This document shows positions 26,166-34,469 of a DNA stretch of 64,000 nt, one piece after another (position 1 is the stretch's first letter; each line of letters starts with the position of its first letter). Source of the stretch: CADEDV01 sp964596345. GTDB taxonomy: Bacteria; Bacteroidota; Bacteroidia; Chitinophagales; Chitinophagaceae. The notes under the pieces were generated by a model. It did no database searches. It worked only from the letters and a program-made list of their open reading frames with translations, and was not told where the DNA came from. Where the stretch lies: the NCBI GenBank assembly GCA_964596345.1, contig CAZQSZ010000004.1, forward strand, positions 378,894 to 442,893, read 5' to 3'. Made by a program: the position numbers and the translations under genes.

Positions 26166-26204
26166 TATACCACTTTAGTGGTATATTTTTACCCCATTTT
26201 GGGG
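26166..26204. promoter_or_regulatory. Two palindromes, NarL-like 7-2-7 operator candidate
   Basis: TATACCACT-TT-AGTGGTATA (26166-26185) is a perfect 9-2-9 palindrome; its core TACCACT-TT-AGTGGTA has the 7-2-7 spacing and TAC start of known NarL heptamers. CCCCA-TTT-TGGGG (26192-26204) follows. They lie in the 180-base gap between convergent genes, just past the stop of a NarL-type regulator gene. The T-run after the first palindrome also allows it to be a terminator. Confidence 0.4.
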
Positions 26205-26226
26205 AAAACCATCAAAATCAGGGGTT

Positions 26227-26868
26227 TTAGCGACCGAAAAACTTGTTCACAGCTTCCACCCGGTTGGTCACATGGAGTTTTTCGTATACATGGTAAACAT
26301 GCTTACGGATGGTATCATTGGCCAGGTTCAGGGCCAGGGCGATTTCTTTATACATCATGCCGCGGGACAGGAGCTCAAGGATCTCCCGTTCACGATTGGT
26401 CAGGTTATTCAGGTCGTTGCTGCCAATGGTGGCAGGTTTATTCAAAAAAGCCGCCACCACTTTCCTGGCGATCTGGCTGCTCATGGGTGCACCTCCTTCA
26501 TACAACTCACGAATGGCATCCAGCATTTTGGAAGGAGTGGTCTTTTTTAAAATATAGCCGCTGGCTCCCGCACTCAGGGCTTCAAATATTTTTTCATCTT
26601 CCTCATACACCGTACACATCATAAAATTGGTAGAGGGGATACGGGGTTTCAATGCCCGGACACAGTCAATCCCGCTTTCAGTACCCCCGAGATTGATATC
26701 CATCAGTACCACATCAGGTTTCAGTAAAGGGATCTGCCGGATGGCGTCTTCCGCAGTGGCAAGAGTGCCCAGGCACTTATAGCCTTCCGACATTTCTATA
26801 ATTTCCTGCAAGGCATTTCGCAGCTCACGGTTATCATCAACAATACAAACGGAAATACTACTTTTCAT
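26227..26868 (-). CDS. NarL/FixJ-type response regulator (orphan)
   Basis: Two-component transcription regulator of 213 residues: receiver domain 1-125 with the phospho-Asp in DVVLMDINLGGTESG and a KK motif in GYILKKTTPSKML; LuxR-type helix-turn-helix in 145-210 (LTNREREILELLSRGMMYKEIALAL, TIRKHVYHVYEKL). No kinase gene is adjacent, so its partner is elsewhere. It is a paralogue of the regulator at 44065 (shared EDEKIFEA and AGASGYILK). A palindrome resembling its possible operator overlaps its own promoter, suggesting autoregulation. Confidence 0.93.
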   Translation of the reverse strand: MKSSISVCIVDDNRELRNALQEIIEMSEGYKCLGTLATAEDAIRQIPLLKPDVVLMDINLGGTESGIDCVRALKPRIPSTNFMMCTVYEEDEKIFEALSAGASGYILKKTTPSKMLDAIRELYEGGAPMSSQIARKVVAAFLNKPATIGSNDLNNLTNREREILELLSRGMMYKEIALALNLANDTIRKHVYHVYEKLHVTNRVEAVNKFFGR

Positions 26869-26873
26869 GTCTG

Positions 26874-26920
26874 CAAAGGTGGGTTATATGGAAGAACCGG
26901 CCAATACCACTTTGTGGTAT
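26874..26920 (-). promoter_or_regulatory. Promoter and palindromic operator of the orphan NarL-type regulator
   Basis: On the minus strand TTG (26904-26902), a 20-base spacer and CACCTTTG (26881-26874) form an approximate Bacteroidota promoter. The palindrome ATACCAC-TTT-GTGGTAT at 26904-26920 abuts and shares a base with the -33 box, a position suited to control by an activator or repressor. Confidence 0.45.
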
Positions 26921-26921
26921 T

Positions 26922-27545
26922 TTACCGGGAAACCTGTAAAATAAATTTCTCTTTAAAAAATGCTTCGGGAAATATATCATGAATTTCCATCATTCGTGGC
27001 CGGGTGCCACTCTCCTGAATTTCCTGGTGCAGGTTACCTCCCTTCAAACAGATGAGTGAGGGGGGCAACGGAGTTAACGAACTCTTCTTCAATAAAGGTT
27101 TGCTCCAGGTCCAGAGGTCTTTTAAGGGAGCCACTGCCCTTGAGACCACCACATCAAATTTCCGGTTCTTTATTTCTTCCACCCGGCTGTGCTGTGTCGT
27201 TACATTTTTTAAACCGATTCCTTCCGCAACCCCTTCCACCACTTTTAATTTTTTGGCGATACTATCTACCAGGTGAAATTGTACCTGCGGGAAAAAAATA
27301 GCCAATGGTATCCCCGGAAAACCACCGCCTGTTCCCAGGTCCACTATATCAGCGCCATCCGGAAACTCAAAAGCTGCTGCAATACTCAATGAATGCAGCA
27401 CATGTTTTTCATACAACCCGTCAATATCTTTTCTTGAAATGACATTGATCTTTTCATTCCATTCTTTGTACAAAGACTCCAGTTGGCCGAACTGCTCCAG
27501 TTGTTCAGGTGTAAAATCAGAAAAATACTTCAGTATCATATCCAT
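26922..27545 (-). CDS. rsmG: 16S rRNA (guanine-527-N7)-methyltransferase
   Basis: SAM-dependent methyltransferase acting on G527 of 16S rRNA; loss of the enzyme gives low-level streptomycin resistance in several bacteria. Start MDMILKYFSDFTPEQLEQF at 27545 gives 207 residues, the family size; the longer frame overlaps the glycosyltransferase gene. Motifs are EWNEKINVISRKDIDGLYEKH, VDLGTGGGFPGIPLAI (SAM loop) and VVSRAVAPLKDLWTWSKPLL. It lies 25 bases after the glycosyltransferase gene on the same strand. Confidence 0.93.
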   Translation of the reverse strand: MDMILKYFSDFTPEQLEQFGQLESLYKEWNEKINVISRKDIDGLYEKHVLHSLSIAAAFEFPDGADIVDLGTGGGFPGIPLAIFFPQVQFHLVDSIAKKLKVVEGVAEGIGLKNVTTQHSRVEEIKNRKFDVVVSRAVAPLKDLWTWSKPLLKKSSLTPLPPSLICLKGGNLHQEIQESGTRPRMMEIHDIFPEAFFKEKFILQVSR

Positions 27546-27570
27546 GGCTGTGATTACTATTAGTTGTTTA

Positions 27571-28689
27571 TTACCAGGTATTCCTGGGTCTTCTCCACAA
27601 AGCCGGGGCAAAGATGATATAATAAAAGAACATCCACATGTCCAGGAAAATAAACCAGGGCCAGAGATCCTTCTCATCCATTTTTTTCATGGCTTTATAC
27701 AGGATCGTTCCCTGCACAATAAGCCGGATACCAAATAATGCCAGGGCAAACCGCCAGTCATAAAAAATAGCTACAGCTGCCAACAATGGATAAAAAATAA
27801 ACTGCGTGGAAAAATATAAACCCAATAAAAATTTATGCTTGGGGCGGTAATACTTGGCCGTGGTATAATGTCTTGCTTTTTGTTTCAGCCAGCCCGCCCA
27901 GGTGGTTCTGGGAACGGAACGGGTGATCGCATCCGGGTCAATAACCACCGCGGTATTTTCCTTTGTGGCTACTTTATTAATAAACAGGTCATCATCACCA
28001 CTGGGAACATGATTGATAGAGGAGAAGCCTTTGTTGCGGAGAAATACATTTTTCTTATAGGATAAATTTCTTCCCACCCCCATATAAGGCATACCGGCTA
28101 AGGCATAAGACAAATACTGCAATGCCGTATGAAAGGTTTCAAAGCGGATCAGCTTATTTAACAGGCCGGGGCGTTTATGATAAGCACCGTATCCCAATAC
28201 GATCTCTGTTTTTTCATCATAAGCATCCTGCATTTTCTGTATCCAGTGTTCACTAGCCGGCACACAATCGGCATCAGTTAATAACAGCACTTCATATTTT
28301 GCTTCGCGGATACCAATGGATAAGGGATATTTTTTACCCGGGATCAGTTTGGCTTCCTGGGTCAGCTCCACCACGTTCAGTGATTTGAATGTTTTCTTCA
28401 GCTCCTGTAATATATACTTGGAATCGTCTAACGAATTATCATTCACCACCACCACCTCACTGCTGCTGGGATAAGATTGCACCAGCACACCCGGCAGGTT
28501 ACGGGCCAGGTTCTCATCCTCATCCCGTGCACAAATAATCACGGAAACTGGGTGCTGCTGAGACTGTGTCCGGGTTTTGGGTTTAAAAAAAGCAATGCGG
28601 CTGAAAAACCAGCCATAATAAAACAATTGTACGGCGGTAACGGCAATAAGAAGGTAAAAGAGAATTTCTTCCCAATGAATCGGTGGCAT
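27571..28689 (-). CDS. Membrane glycosyltransferase, family 2
   Basis: Inner-membrane-anchored GT-A glycosyltransferase of 372 residues. A single N-terminal helix (about 8-30) is followed by the catalytic domain with VSVIICARDEDENLARNLPG, VVVVNDNSLDDSKYILQEL, the metal-binding LLTDADCVPAS and GVGRNLSYKK plus a GDDDLFI motif, and the C-terminal 90 residues carry about three hydrophobic helices. Acceptor and donor are unknown. A TACCTTCG element four bases before the ATG suggests a leaderless transcript. rsmG follows. Confidence 0.85.
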   Translation of the reverse strand: MPPIHWEEILFYLLIAVTAVQLFYYGWFFSRIAFFKPKTRTQSQQHPVSVIICARDEDENLARNLPGVLVQSYPSSSEVVVVNDNSLDDSKYILQELKKTFKSLNVVELTQEAKLIPGKKYPLSIGIREAKYEVLLLTDADCVPASEHWIQKMQDAYDEKTEIVLGYGAYHKRPGLLNKLIRFETFHTALQYLSYALAGMPYMGVGRNLSYKKNVFLRNKGFSSINHVPSGDDDLFINKVATKENTAVVIDPDAITRSVPRTTWAGWLKQKARHYTTAKYYRPKHKFLLGLYFSTQFIFYPLLAAVAIFYDWRFALALFGIRLIVQGTILYKAMKKMDEKDLWPWFIFLDMWMFFYYIIFAPALWRRPRNTW

Positions 28690-28740
28690 GCGGCGAAGGT
28701 AATGACAAGGAGGTATTGTTGACGGCCGGGTATTTCACAG

Positions 28741-28769
28741 TTGTGGGAAAATAGTTTCGGGTTATCTTG
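28741..28769 (+). promoter_or_regulatory. Putative tgt promoter with very short leader
   Basis: TTG at 28741-28743, a 19-base spacer and TATCTTG at 28763-28769 approximate the Bacteroidota promoter (one T short in the -7 box). The tgt ATG is only nine bases past the -7 box, so the mRNA would be nearly leaderless. Confidence 0.4.
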
Positions 28770-28777
28770 CGGCCACT

Positions 28778-29917
28778 ATGCCGGCATTAGCATTTCAATT
28801 ACAGCATACTGATAAAGCCACGAAGGCAAGAGCAGGAAGAATAACCACGGATCATGGCGAGATACTCACACCTATCTTTATGCCCGTTGGAACAGTTGGT
28901 AGTGTTAAAGCCGTGACACAACAACAACTGCTGCAGGAGGTGAAAGCACAGATCATTCTCGGGAATACCTATCATTTATACCTGCGGCCCGGGCTGGATG
29001 TATTGGAAAAAGCAGGTGGATTGCACCGGTTCAACGGCTGGCCCAAACCCATTTTGACTGACAGTGGCGGCTACCAGGTTTTTTCACTGGCCGGTACAAG
29101 AAAGATCAAAGAAGAAGGGGTGACCTTCCAATCGCATATTGACGGATCAAAACACCTTTTTACTCCTGAGAAGGTAATGGATATTCAGCGCAGCATTGGT
29201 GGCGATATCATTATGGCTTTTGATGAATGCCCTCCCGGCGGCAGTGAATATACTTATGCAAAGAAGTCGATGGAGATGACCCATCGCTGGCTGGACCGTT
29301 GCTTCACACAATTTAATTCCACAACGGACAAATACGGCTACACACAAAATCTTTTCCCGATCGTGCAGGGAGGTACGTATAAGGACCTGCGCCAGCAATC
29401 CTGTGAATACATCGCCTCCAAAAATGCCACCGGTAATGCCATCGGGGGTTTAAGTGTTGGCGAACCGGAGCCGGTGATGTATGAAATATGCGACTGGTGT
29501 TGTGATCATTTACCTGCCGATAAACCCCGCTACCTGATGGGAGTGGGCACTCCCTGGAATATCCTGGAGTGTATCGGGATGGGTATAGATATGTTTGATT
29601 GCGTGATGCCCACCCGCAACGGCAGAAATGCCATGCTGTTTACTACCCAGGGGGTGATCAATATTGATAATAAAAAATGGGAACATGATTTCTCCCCGCT
29701 GGATGAGGGCCTTGACTGCGAAGTGAGTACTTATTACAGCAAAGCATATTTGCGGCACCTGATGAAATCAAAAGAAATACTGGGTCTTTCCATTGCCAGT
29801 ATTCATAACCTGGCGTTTTATCTCTGGCTGGTGGGAGAAGCCCGGCAACATATCATCACCGGTGATTTTGCCGGCTGGAAGAAGGAGATGATCCCCCAAT
29901 TGCAGCACAGGTTGTAA
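28778..29917 (+). CDS. tgt: tRNA-guanine transglycosylase
   Basis: Cytoplasmic enzyme exchanging guanine-34 for a queuosine precursor in tRNAs for Asp, Asn, His and Tyr. The 379 residues carry TPIFMPVGTVGSVKAVTQQQ, the catalytic-base segment LTDSGGYQVFSLAG, DVMQPLDEC-equivalent IIMAFDECPPGG, and the nucleophile Asp in GIDMFDCVMPTRNGRNAML. The usual C-x-C-x2-C zinc cluster is degenerate: the corresponding stretch reads GLDCEVSTYYSKAYLRHL with one Cys left, although the later IHNL histidine is kept. In related genomes tgt is commonly followed by an LptF/G permease; here two unknown genes intervene. Confidence 0.93.
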   Translation: MPALAFQLQHTDKATKARAGRITTDHGEILTPIFMPVGTVGSVKAVTQQQLLQEVKAQIILGNTYHLYLRPGLDVLEKAGGLHRFNGWPKPILTDSGGYQVFSLAGTRKIKEEGVTFQSHIDGSKHLFTPEKVMDIQRSIGGDIIMAFDECPPGGSEYTYAKKSMEMTHRWLDRCFTQFNSTTDKYGYTQNLFPIVQGGTYKDLRQQSCEYIASKNATGNAIGGLSVGEPEPVMYEICDWCCDHLPADKPRYLMGVGTPWNILECIGMGIDMFDCVMPTRNGRNAMLFTTQGVINIDNKKWEHDFSPLDEGLDCEVSTYYSKAYLRHLMKSKEILGLSIASIHNLAFYLWLVGEARQHIITGDFAGWKKEMIPQLQHRL

Positions 29918-30049
29918 CAACAGTACCCGGTAAGTGGTATTGGCTGCATTGAGAATTTAGCGGAGTTTTATACTACTTTTCTTGCCCCTTAATTTAAGAA
30001 TTCAGCCCCTTTTGGAAGGTAACTGATTTGTTCAATTAAATTTTTTTCT

Positions 30050-30424
30050 ATGGATCAGGAATTATTATTCTCCCTGGACACCTTTTACGAACTGAAGAAT
30101 GATGGCACCGTAATCCTGGTTGATGTACTTATTGGTGATGAGGGGCAAAGTCCCGATTATACTGTCAGGGTAAATACCAAAAAAATACTCGAGCATGCCT
30201 CCGCATCTTCTAAAAATCTCCCGGTGGGCAATGATCATGATTTGGATGGAAAGTCGTTGCGCATCAATGGAAATATTGCTGATACCTCCAAAGATTCCAA
30301 TAAGATCGAACTAACCCTTAAATTAAAAGGCGGGGTGGAAGATTTTAAAAAGAAATTCAGTGTAACGGTTGAAAAGGAAGGTGAAGTGGTCTTGTTTTCA
30401 ATAGTCTTTAGATTTTTTGCCTGA
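30050..30424 (+). CDS. Unknown 124-residue protein
   Basis: I do not recognise this family. It has no signal peptide and no hydrophobic helix; the alternation of hydrophobic residues (TVILVDVLIGDE, DYTVRVNTKKILE, KIELTLKLKGG, VVLFSIVFRFF) suggests an all-beta fold of about eight strands. It is 15 bases upstream of the probable outer-membrane protein gene and the two are likely co-transcribed, so it may be its cytoplasmic or exported partner. The frame is well supported because the opposite strand holds no competing gene. Confidence 0.6.
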   Translation: MDQELLFSLDTFYELKNDGTVILVDVLIGDEGQSPDYTVRVNTKKILEHASASSKNLPVGNDHDLDGKSLRINGNIADTSKDSNKIELTLKLKGGVEDFKKKFSVTVEKEGEVVLFSIVFRFFA

Positions 30425-30439
30425 TTAAATACGACTAGT

Positions 30440-31657
30440 ATGAAAAAGAAATTGTTCCTGGTTGCAGGCTCCTTTTTATTCCTTGTTGCAGTATCTGCAC
30501 AGGAAGAAGCAGAAAATAAAGAACAGGGAGTTGATCTGTTAAAAGCTCCCTCCTCACCGGCCTCACAATTGCTGAACATAGCTCCTAATGCCATTGAAAG
30601 ACCTACGGATCTTTCCTCTTTTTGGTTATCTGTCAATAGCAATACAAATAATCTTACAAAGCTGCCCACCAATTATGCGTTTGATATTTCACCGGCGGCT
30701 TTATTTGGCAGACCTGTTTCATTAAAAGACCTCAGTGCAGTCAGCATGAAAGAAGTAATGCGGCAAAGCTTTGTTATCTCAGCTGGAATCAGAACGGATG
30801 ATGATACTGTCAATAATATCCCATTTTATAAGACAGCCATTGGATTTAAAGTATCTTTTGCCCGGCCGGAATGGACAACCCAGACTGTCCGGAATTACAA
30901 AGCACTTAAGGCTATCCAGGAAAAGATTACCGACGCAGTGGAAGAAATATCAATTTCCATAGAAGATCAAGAACCGATGCGTTCAAAACTAAAAGCAAGA
31001 GACAGTATACGAAGGGTAAACGGAATGGAAAGTGAAGCATTTAAAACGGCGGATGCTGAATTAAATGAATTAAGGAAAGATGTTCTGTTGGTTGCATTGG
31101 CGAATGATCCTGTTTTGAATACCCTGAAAGAAAATGTACGGCTGAAAGCAAGGGAATTTAAAATTGAAAGACGTGGATGGTTTGCTGACCTGGCAGGCGG
31201 TCTTTCTTTTCAGTTTCCCACCAATGAACTCGGGTATTCACTGGTGGACAGAAGTGGTGCCTGGCTGACCGGGGGCTATGAAGGGGGGAATAAAAAATTA
31301 AGCTTCCTGGCCATTGCAAGATATCTTTATCAGCCTGAAAAGATATTTGCTGATCCGTCGGCCACCATACCATCAAAAAATATTTCAACTTTTGATGCCG
31401 GAACCCGCATCCTGTATGCAACCGGGAACGATCAGTTTAATTTTTCTTTTGAATCGGTTTACCGGAGTGTTCTTACTAACAGTATTATCGATCCGTCCTG
31501 GCGTCTTGTTTTTTCAGCTGAGTACGATATAGGATTTAACCAAAAACTAAGTTTCAACTTTGGCCGGGATTTCGACGGGACTACCCAAAAAGGAGGGACG
31601 CTTATCGGGGCTATTAATTTTATCAGCGGATTCGGCAATAAGAGGGTGATTAAATGA
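30440..31657 (+). CDS. Probable exported outer-membrane protein, paralogue of the gene at 45699
   Basis: A 405-residue protein with a signal peptide (MKKKLFLVAGSFLFLVAVSAQ). After a short linker comes SPASQLLNIAPNAIERPTDL, which parallels SPVFDLMGVTPSQINRTSDI in the 45699 protein, in the same place and spacing. A central charged helical stretch (about 150-230) is followed by a C-terminal part with alternating patterns and aromatic ends (GLSFQFPTNELGYSL, FSAEYDIGFNQKLSFNFG, GTLIGAINFISGFG) that fit beta-barrel strands. Function unknown. It lies between tgt and the LptF/G gene. Confidence 0.65.
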   Translation: MKKKLFLVAGSFLFLVAVSAQEEAENKEQGVDLLKAPSSPASQLLNIAPNAIERPTDLSSFWLSVNSNTNNLTKLPTNYAFDISPAALFGRPVSLKDLSAVSMKEVMRQSFVISAGIRTDDDTVNNIPFYKTAIGFKVSFARPEWTTQTVRNYKALKAIQEKITDAVEEISISIEDQEPMRSKLKARDSIRRVNGMESEAFKTADAELNELRKDVLLVALANDPVLNTLKENVRLKAREFKIERRGWFADLAGGLSFQFPTNELGYSLVDRSGAWLTGGYEGGNKKLSFLAIARYLYQPEKIFADPSATIPSKNISTFDAGTRILYATGNDQFNFSFESVYRSVLTNSIIDPSWRLVFSAEYDIGFNQKLSFNFGRDFDGTTQKGGTLIGAINFISGFGNKRVIK

Positions 31658-31719
31658 CCCCGGGGAGTAAATAACCTTTCACATTTCATTCCGCCTGAAT
31701 TTTGTTACTTCGCAGCGGC

Positions 31720-32817
31720 ATGATGAAACTGGATTGGTACATACTGAAGAAATTCCTGGTTACTTTTTTCTTTTGCCTGTTATTATTTACAGCGATCGCT
31801 GTGGCGGTGGACAGCAGTGAGAAGACCGATGAATTTGTAAAAACCGGGCTCAGCACCTCGCAGATCATCAAAGAGTATTACCTGGGTTTTGTGCCCTGGA
31901 TCTGGAGCCTGTTATTTCCATTATTTGTATTTATTGCTGTTATCTTCTTTACCAGCAAAATGGCCACCCGGTCCGAGATCATTGCTATCCTCGCCAGCGG
32001 CACCAGTTATAACCGGTTTCTCCGCCCCTATATCGTAGGCGGTTTATTACTTAGCTTATTACTCTGGGTGGGCAGCCGCTACCTGGTGCCCAAAGCCAAT
32101 GTGATCAAGAGTAATTTCCAGGCTAATTATTTTGATAAGAATGATCCCACCAAGAACCGGCAGGAGACCAATTGCTACAATTGTTTCTATCTCCGCATTG
32201 ATACCAACACCTATATTGGGTTGAAGAATTATGATACGGCTGCAAAATCCGCCAGCACTTTTTTCCTGGAAAGGGTACGGGATAATAAAATGATCTATAA
32301 CCTGCGGGCCACACCGGGAGCCTGGGACACGGCCACAAAAAAATGGAAACTCCGTAATGTGATTGAACGCAAAGTGGACAGCAGCGGTGAAACCGTGAAG
32401 CGATACGACAGTATGGTGCTCAACATCAGCCTAAAGCCCTATGAGCTCCGCAAGGACGATTATATGAAAGATAAACTGACCACACCGGAACTGGTGAGTT
32501 TTATCAACCGCGAAGAAGCCAGGGGAACCGAAGGGCTTAGTGCCTTAAAAGTGGAACGCTACCGCCGGACTGCCACTGCCTTTACTGTATTTCTTCTCAC
32601 CATGATCGGGGTGGTGATCGCCAGTCGCAAAACAAGAGGCGGCAGCGGTATGCACCTGGCCCTGGGTATCACCATCGCGGCTTTATTTATTGTGGCCGAC
32701 CGGTTTTCCACGGTCTTTGCCACCAAGGGTAATTTTCCCCCGTTGCTGGCAGCCTGGCTGCCCAATATTGTCTTTGCTTTTGTGGCCTGGCGGTTGTATA
32801 AAAAAACACCCAAGTAA
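31720..32817 (+). CDS. LptF/LptG-family permease (YjgP/YjgQ)
   Basis: Inner-membrane permease of the LPS transport ABC complex LptB2FG, which extracts LPS from the inner membrane. Start MMKLDWYILKKFLVTFFF at 31720 gives 365 residues; the longer frame from 31702 adds MLLRSG. Helices lie near the N-terminus (about 12-32), at about 55-80 and 95-120, then a periplasmic domain (130-270) and three C-terminal helices. The conserved SKMATRSEIIAILASGTSYNRFLRPY and RYRRTATAFTVFLLTMIGVVIASR support the family. Whether it is LptF or LptG cannot be decided. Confidence 0.87.
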   Translation: MMKLDWYILKKFLVTFFFCLLLFTAIAVAVDSSEKTDEFVKTGLSTSQIIKEYYLGFVPWIWSLLFPLFVFIAVIFFTSKMATRSEIIAILASGTSYNRFLRPYIVGGLLLSLLLWVGSRYLVPKANVIKSNFQANYFDKNDPTKNRQETNCYNCFYLRIDTNTYIGLKNYDTAAKSASTFFLERVRDNKMIYNLRATPGAWDTATKKWKLRNVIERKVDSSGETVKRYDSMVLNISLKPYELRKDDYMKDKLTTPELVSFINREEARGTEGLSALKVERYRRTATAFTVFLLTMIGVVIASRKTRGGSGMHLALGITIAALFIVADRFSTVFATKGNFPPLLAAWLPNIVFAFVAWRLYKKTPK

Positions 32818-32897
32818 ACCCGTAACTGTCTCCAACCCCGCCTTTATTAGAAACCTATTAAATAACGGGAACGATACCGGTATAATCCGCCTGTTTT

Positions 32898-32929
32898 TTT
32901 GCAGCGGCGGGGTGCTTTCCATAACTTTA
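32898..32929 (+). promoter_or_regulatory. gltA promoter
   Basis: TTTG (32898-32901), a 20-base spacer and TAACTTTA (32922-32929) match the Bacteroidota promoter except for the last base. The start codon of the citrate synthase gene is 41 bases downstream. Confidence 0.58.
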
Positions 32930-32970
32930 TGCCCTCGTCATTGTTATAGAAAAAAATAAAAAACCGGCAT

Positions 32971-34296
32971 ATGGGTATTGTCAAAGACAGGTTCAAGGCT
33001 AAGGCAGATCTGATGGCAGTGGAAATAAAAGAACTGCTGAAAGAACATGGAAATAAAGTGATCGGCGAAGTGCAATTGTCCCAGGTATACCAGGGCATGC
33101 GGGGTATTACAGGTCTCGTTACCGAAACCTCCCTGCTGGATGCACAGGAAGGTATTCGCTTCCGGGGTTATTCCATTCCTGAGTTGCGGGAAAAACTTCC
33201 CAAAGTGCCCGGTGGCTCAGAACCTTTGCCCGAAGGGTTGTTTTACCTGATGCTGGTCGGTGAATTACCTACAGAAGACGATGTACAGCATGTTACTTCT
33301 GTATGGCAGCGGAGAAGCCATGTGCCCACCCATGTTTTTCATACCATTGAGGCATTGCCCATCAATTCACATCCCATGACGCAGTTTGTGGTGGGGGTGA
33401 TGGCCCTGCAGACGGAGAGCCAGTTTGCCAGGAACTATGCAGCCGGGATGAATAAAAAAGATTACTGGGATGCGGTGTTTGATGACAGCATGGACCTGAT
33501 TGCCCGCCTGCCCCGTATTGCCGCTTATATCTACCGCCGCAAATACCGTTTTGGCGACCATATACAACCCAATGGCCTGCTCGACTGGTCGGGCAACTTT
33601 GCCCACATGATGGGGTATGATGATGAAAGCTTCAAAGAACTGATGCGTTTATACATGACCATCCATGCTGACCATGAGGGAGGAAACGTATCTGCACATA
33701 CCACGCACCTGGTGGGTTCTGCCTTAAGCGATCCATATTTAAGTTATGCATCCGGTATGAATGGATTAGCCGGTCCCTTGCACGGTTTGGCTAACCAGGA
33801 AGTGATCAAATGGATCTTTGAACTGCGGGAAGATCTGAAAACAGACCTGCCTTCTAAAGAACAGATCGCAGAATATGTAAAGAAAACATTGAGTGAAGGG
33901 AAAGTGGTACCGGGTTATGGCCATGCCGTACTGCGCAAAACCGATCCCCGCTTCACGGCACAAATGGAATTTGGTAAAAAACATATGCCCGATGATCCGC
34001 TGGTGCAAACCATCTGGAATGTATACGAAACTGTACCGCCGATCTTACAATCACTTGGAAAGATCAAGAATCCCTGGCCGAACGTGGATGCACACAGCGG
34101 CGCCCTGCTCGTCCACTACGGTATGAAGGAATATGAATTCTACACGGTTCTCTTTGCGGTGAGCCGTGCACTCGGTGTGCTCGCCAGTCTTTGCTGGGAC
34201 AGGGCCCTGGGCTTCCCGCTCGAAAGACCCAAATCCGTTACCACCGGCCTGGTAAAACAATGGCTGGAAGGAAAGGATAATATCTGGGGAGAATAA
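32971..34296 (+). CDS. gltA: Citrate (Si)-synthase, eukaryotic type
   Basis: First enzyme of the citric acid cycle, condensing oxaloacetate and acetyl-CoA. The sequence is of the mitochondrial-like type found in many Bacteroidota: GMRGITGLVTETSLLDAQEGIRF (23 residues, shown here in parts as GMRGITGLV and EGIRFRGYSIPELREKLP), HADHEGGNVSAHTTHLVGSA, YASGMNGLAGPLHGLANQEV and VVPGYGHAVLRKTDPRF with catalytic histidines, plus a late DAHSGALLVHYG. 441 residues. It is monocistronic by context, with its own promoter and a strong terminator. Confidence 0.95.
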   Translation: MGIVKDRFKAKADLMAVEIKELLKEHGNKVIGEVQLSQVYQGMRGITGLVTETSLLDAQEGIRFRGYSIPELREKLPKVPGGSEPLPEGLFYLMLVGELPTEDDVQHVTSVWQRRSHVPTHVFHTIEALPINSHPMTQFVVGVMALQTESQFARNYAAGMNKKDYWDAVFDDSMDLIARLPRIAAYIYRRKYRFGDHIQPNGLLDWSGNFAHMMGYDDESFKELMRLYMTIHADHEGGNVSAHTTHLVGSALSDPYLSYASGMNGLAGPLHGLANQEVIKWIFELREDLKTDLPSKEQIAEYVKKTLSEGKVVPGYGHAVLRKTDPRFTAQMEFGKKHMPDDPLVQTIWNVYETVPPILQSLGKIKNPWPNVDAHSGALLVHYGMKEYEFYTVLFAVSRALGVLASLCWDRALGFPLERPKSVTTGLVKQWLEGKDNIWGE

Positions 34297-34320
34297 TTTT
34301 CTTTGTTTATATATAATTGA

Positions 34321-34347
34321 AAGGTCGCCGGGAGGCGACCTTTTTTT
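34321..34347 (+). terminator. gltA terminator
   Basis: AAGGTCGCC (34321-34329), loop GGGA, GGCGACCTT (34334-34342) and a run of seven T. Confidence 0.88.
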
Positions 34348-34469
34348 GTGCACCGTGAAAAGACGGTACAAATTGGGTGTTTTAAGTCTTTGAAAAAAAG
34401 ACGAGGTATTGGATTTTTAAGAAATAATAAGAAAAGGGATTTAATCCTTTATTAAAAAATGGGAATAGT

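Noticed and set aside
26046..26624. A 192-codon frame on the + strand opposite the orphan response regulator
   Set aside because: It is the complement of a well-supported regulator gene and its translation has no family character (rich in Trp, His, Gly, Pro).
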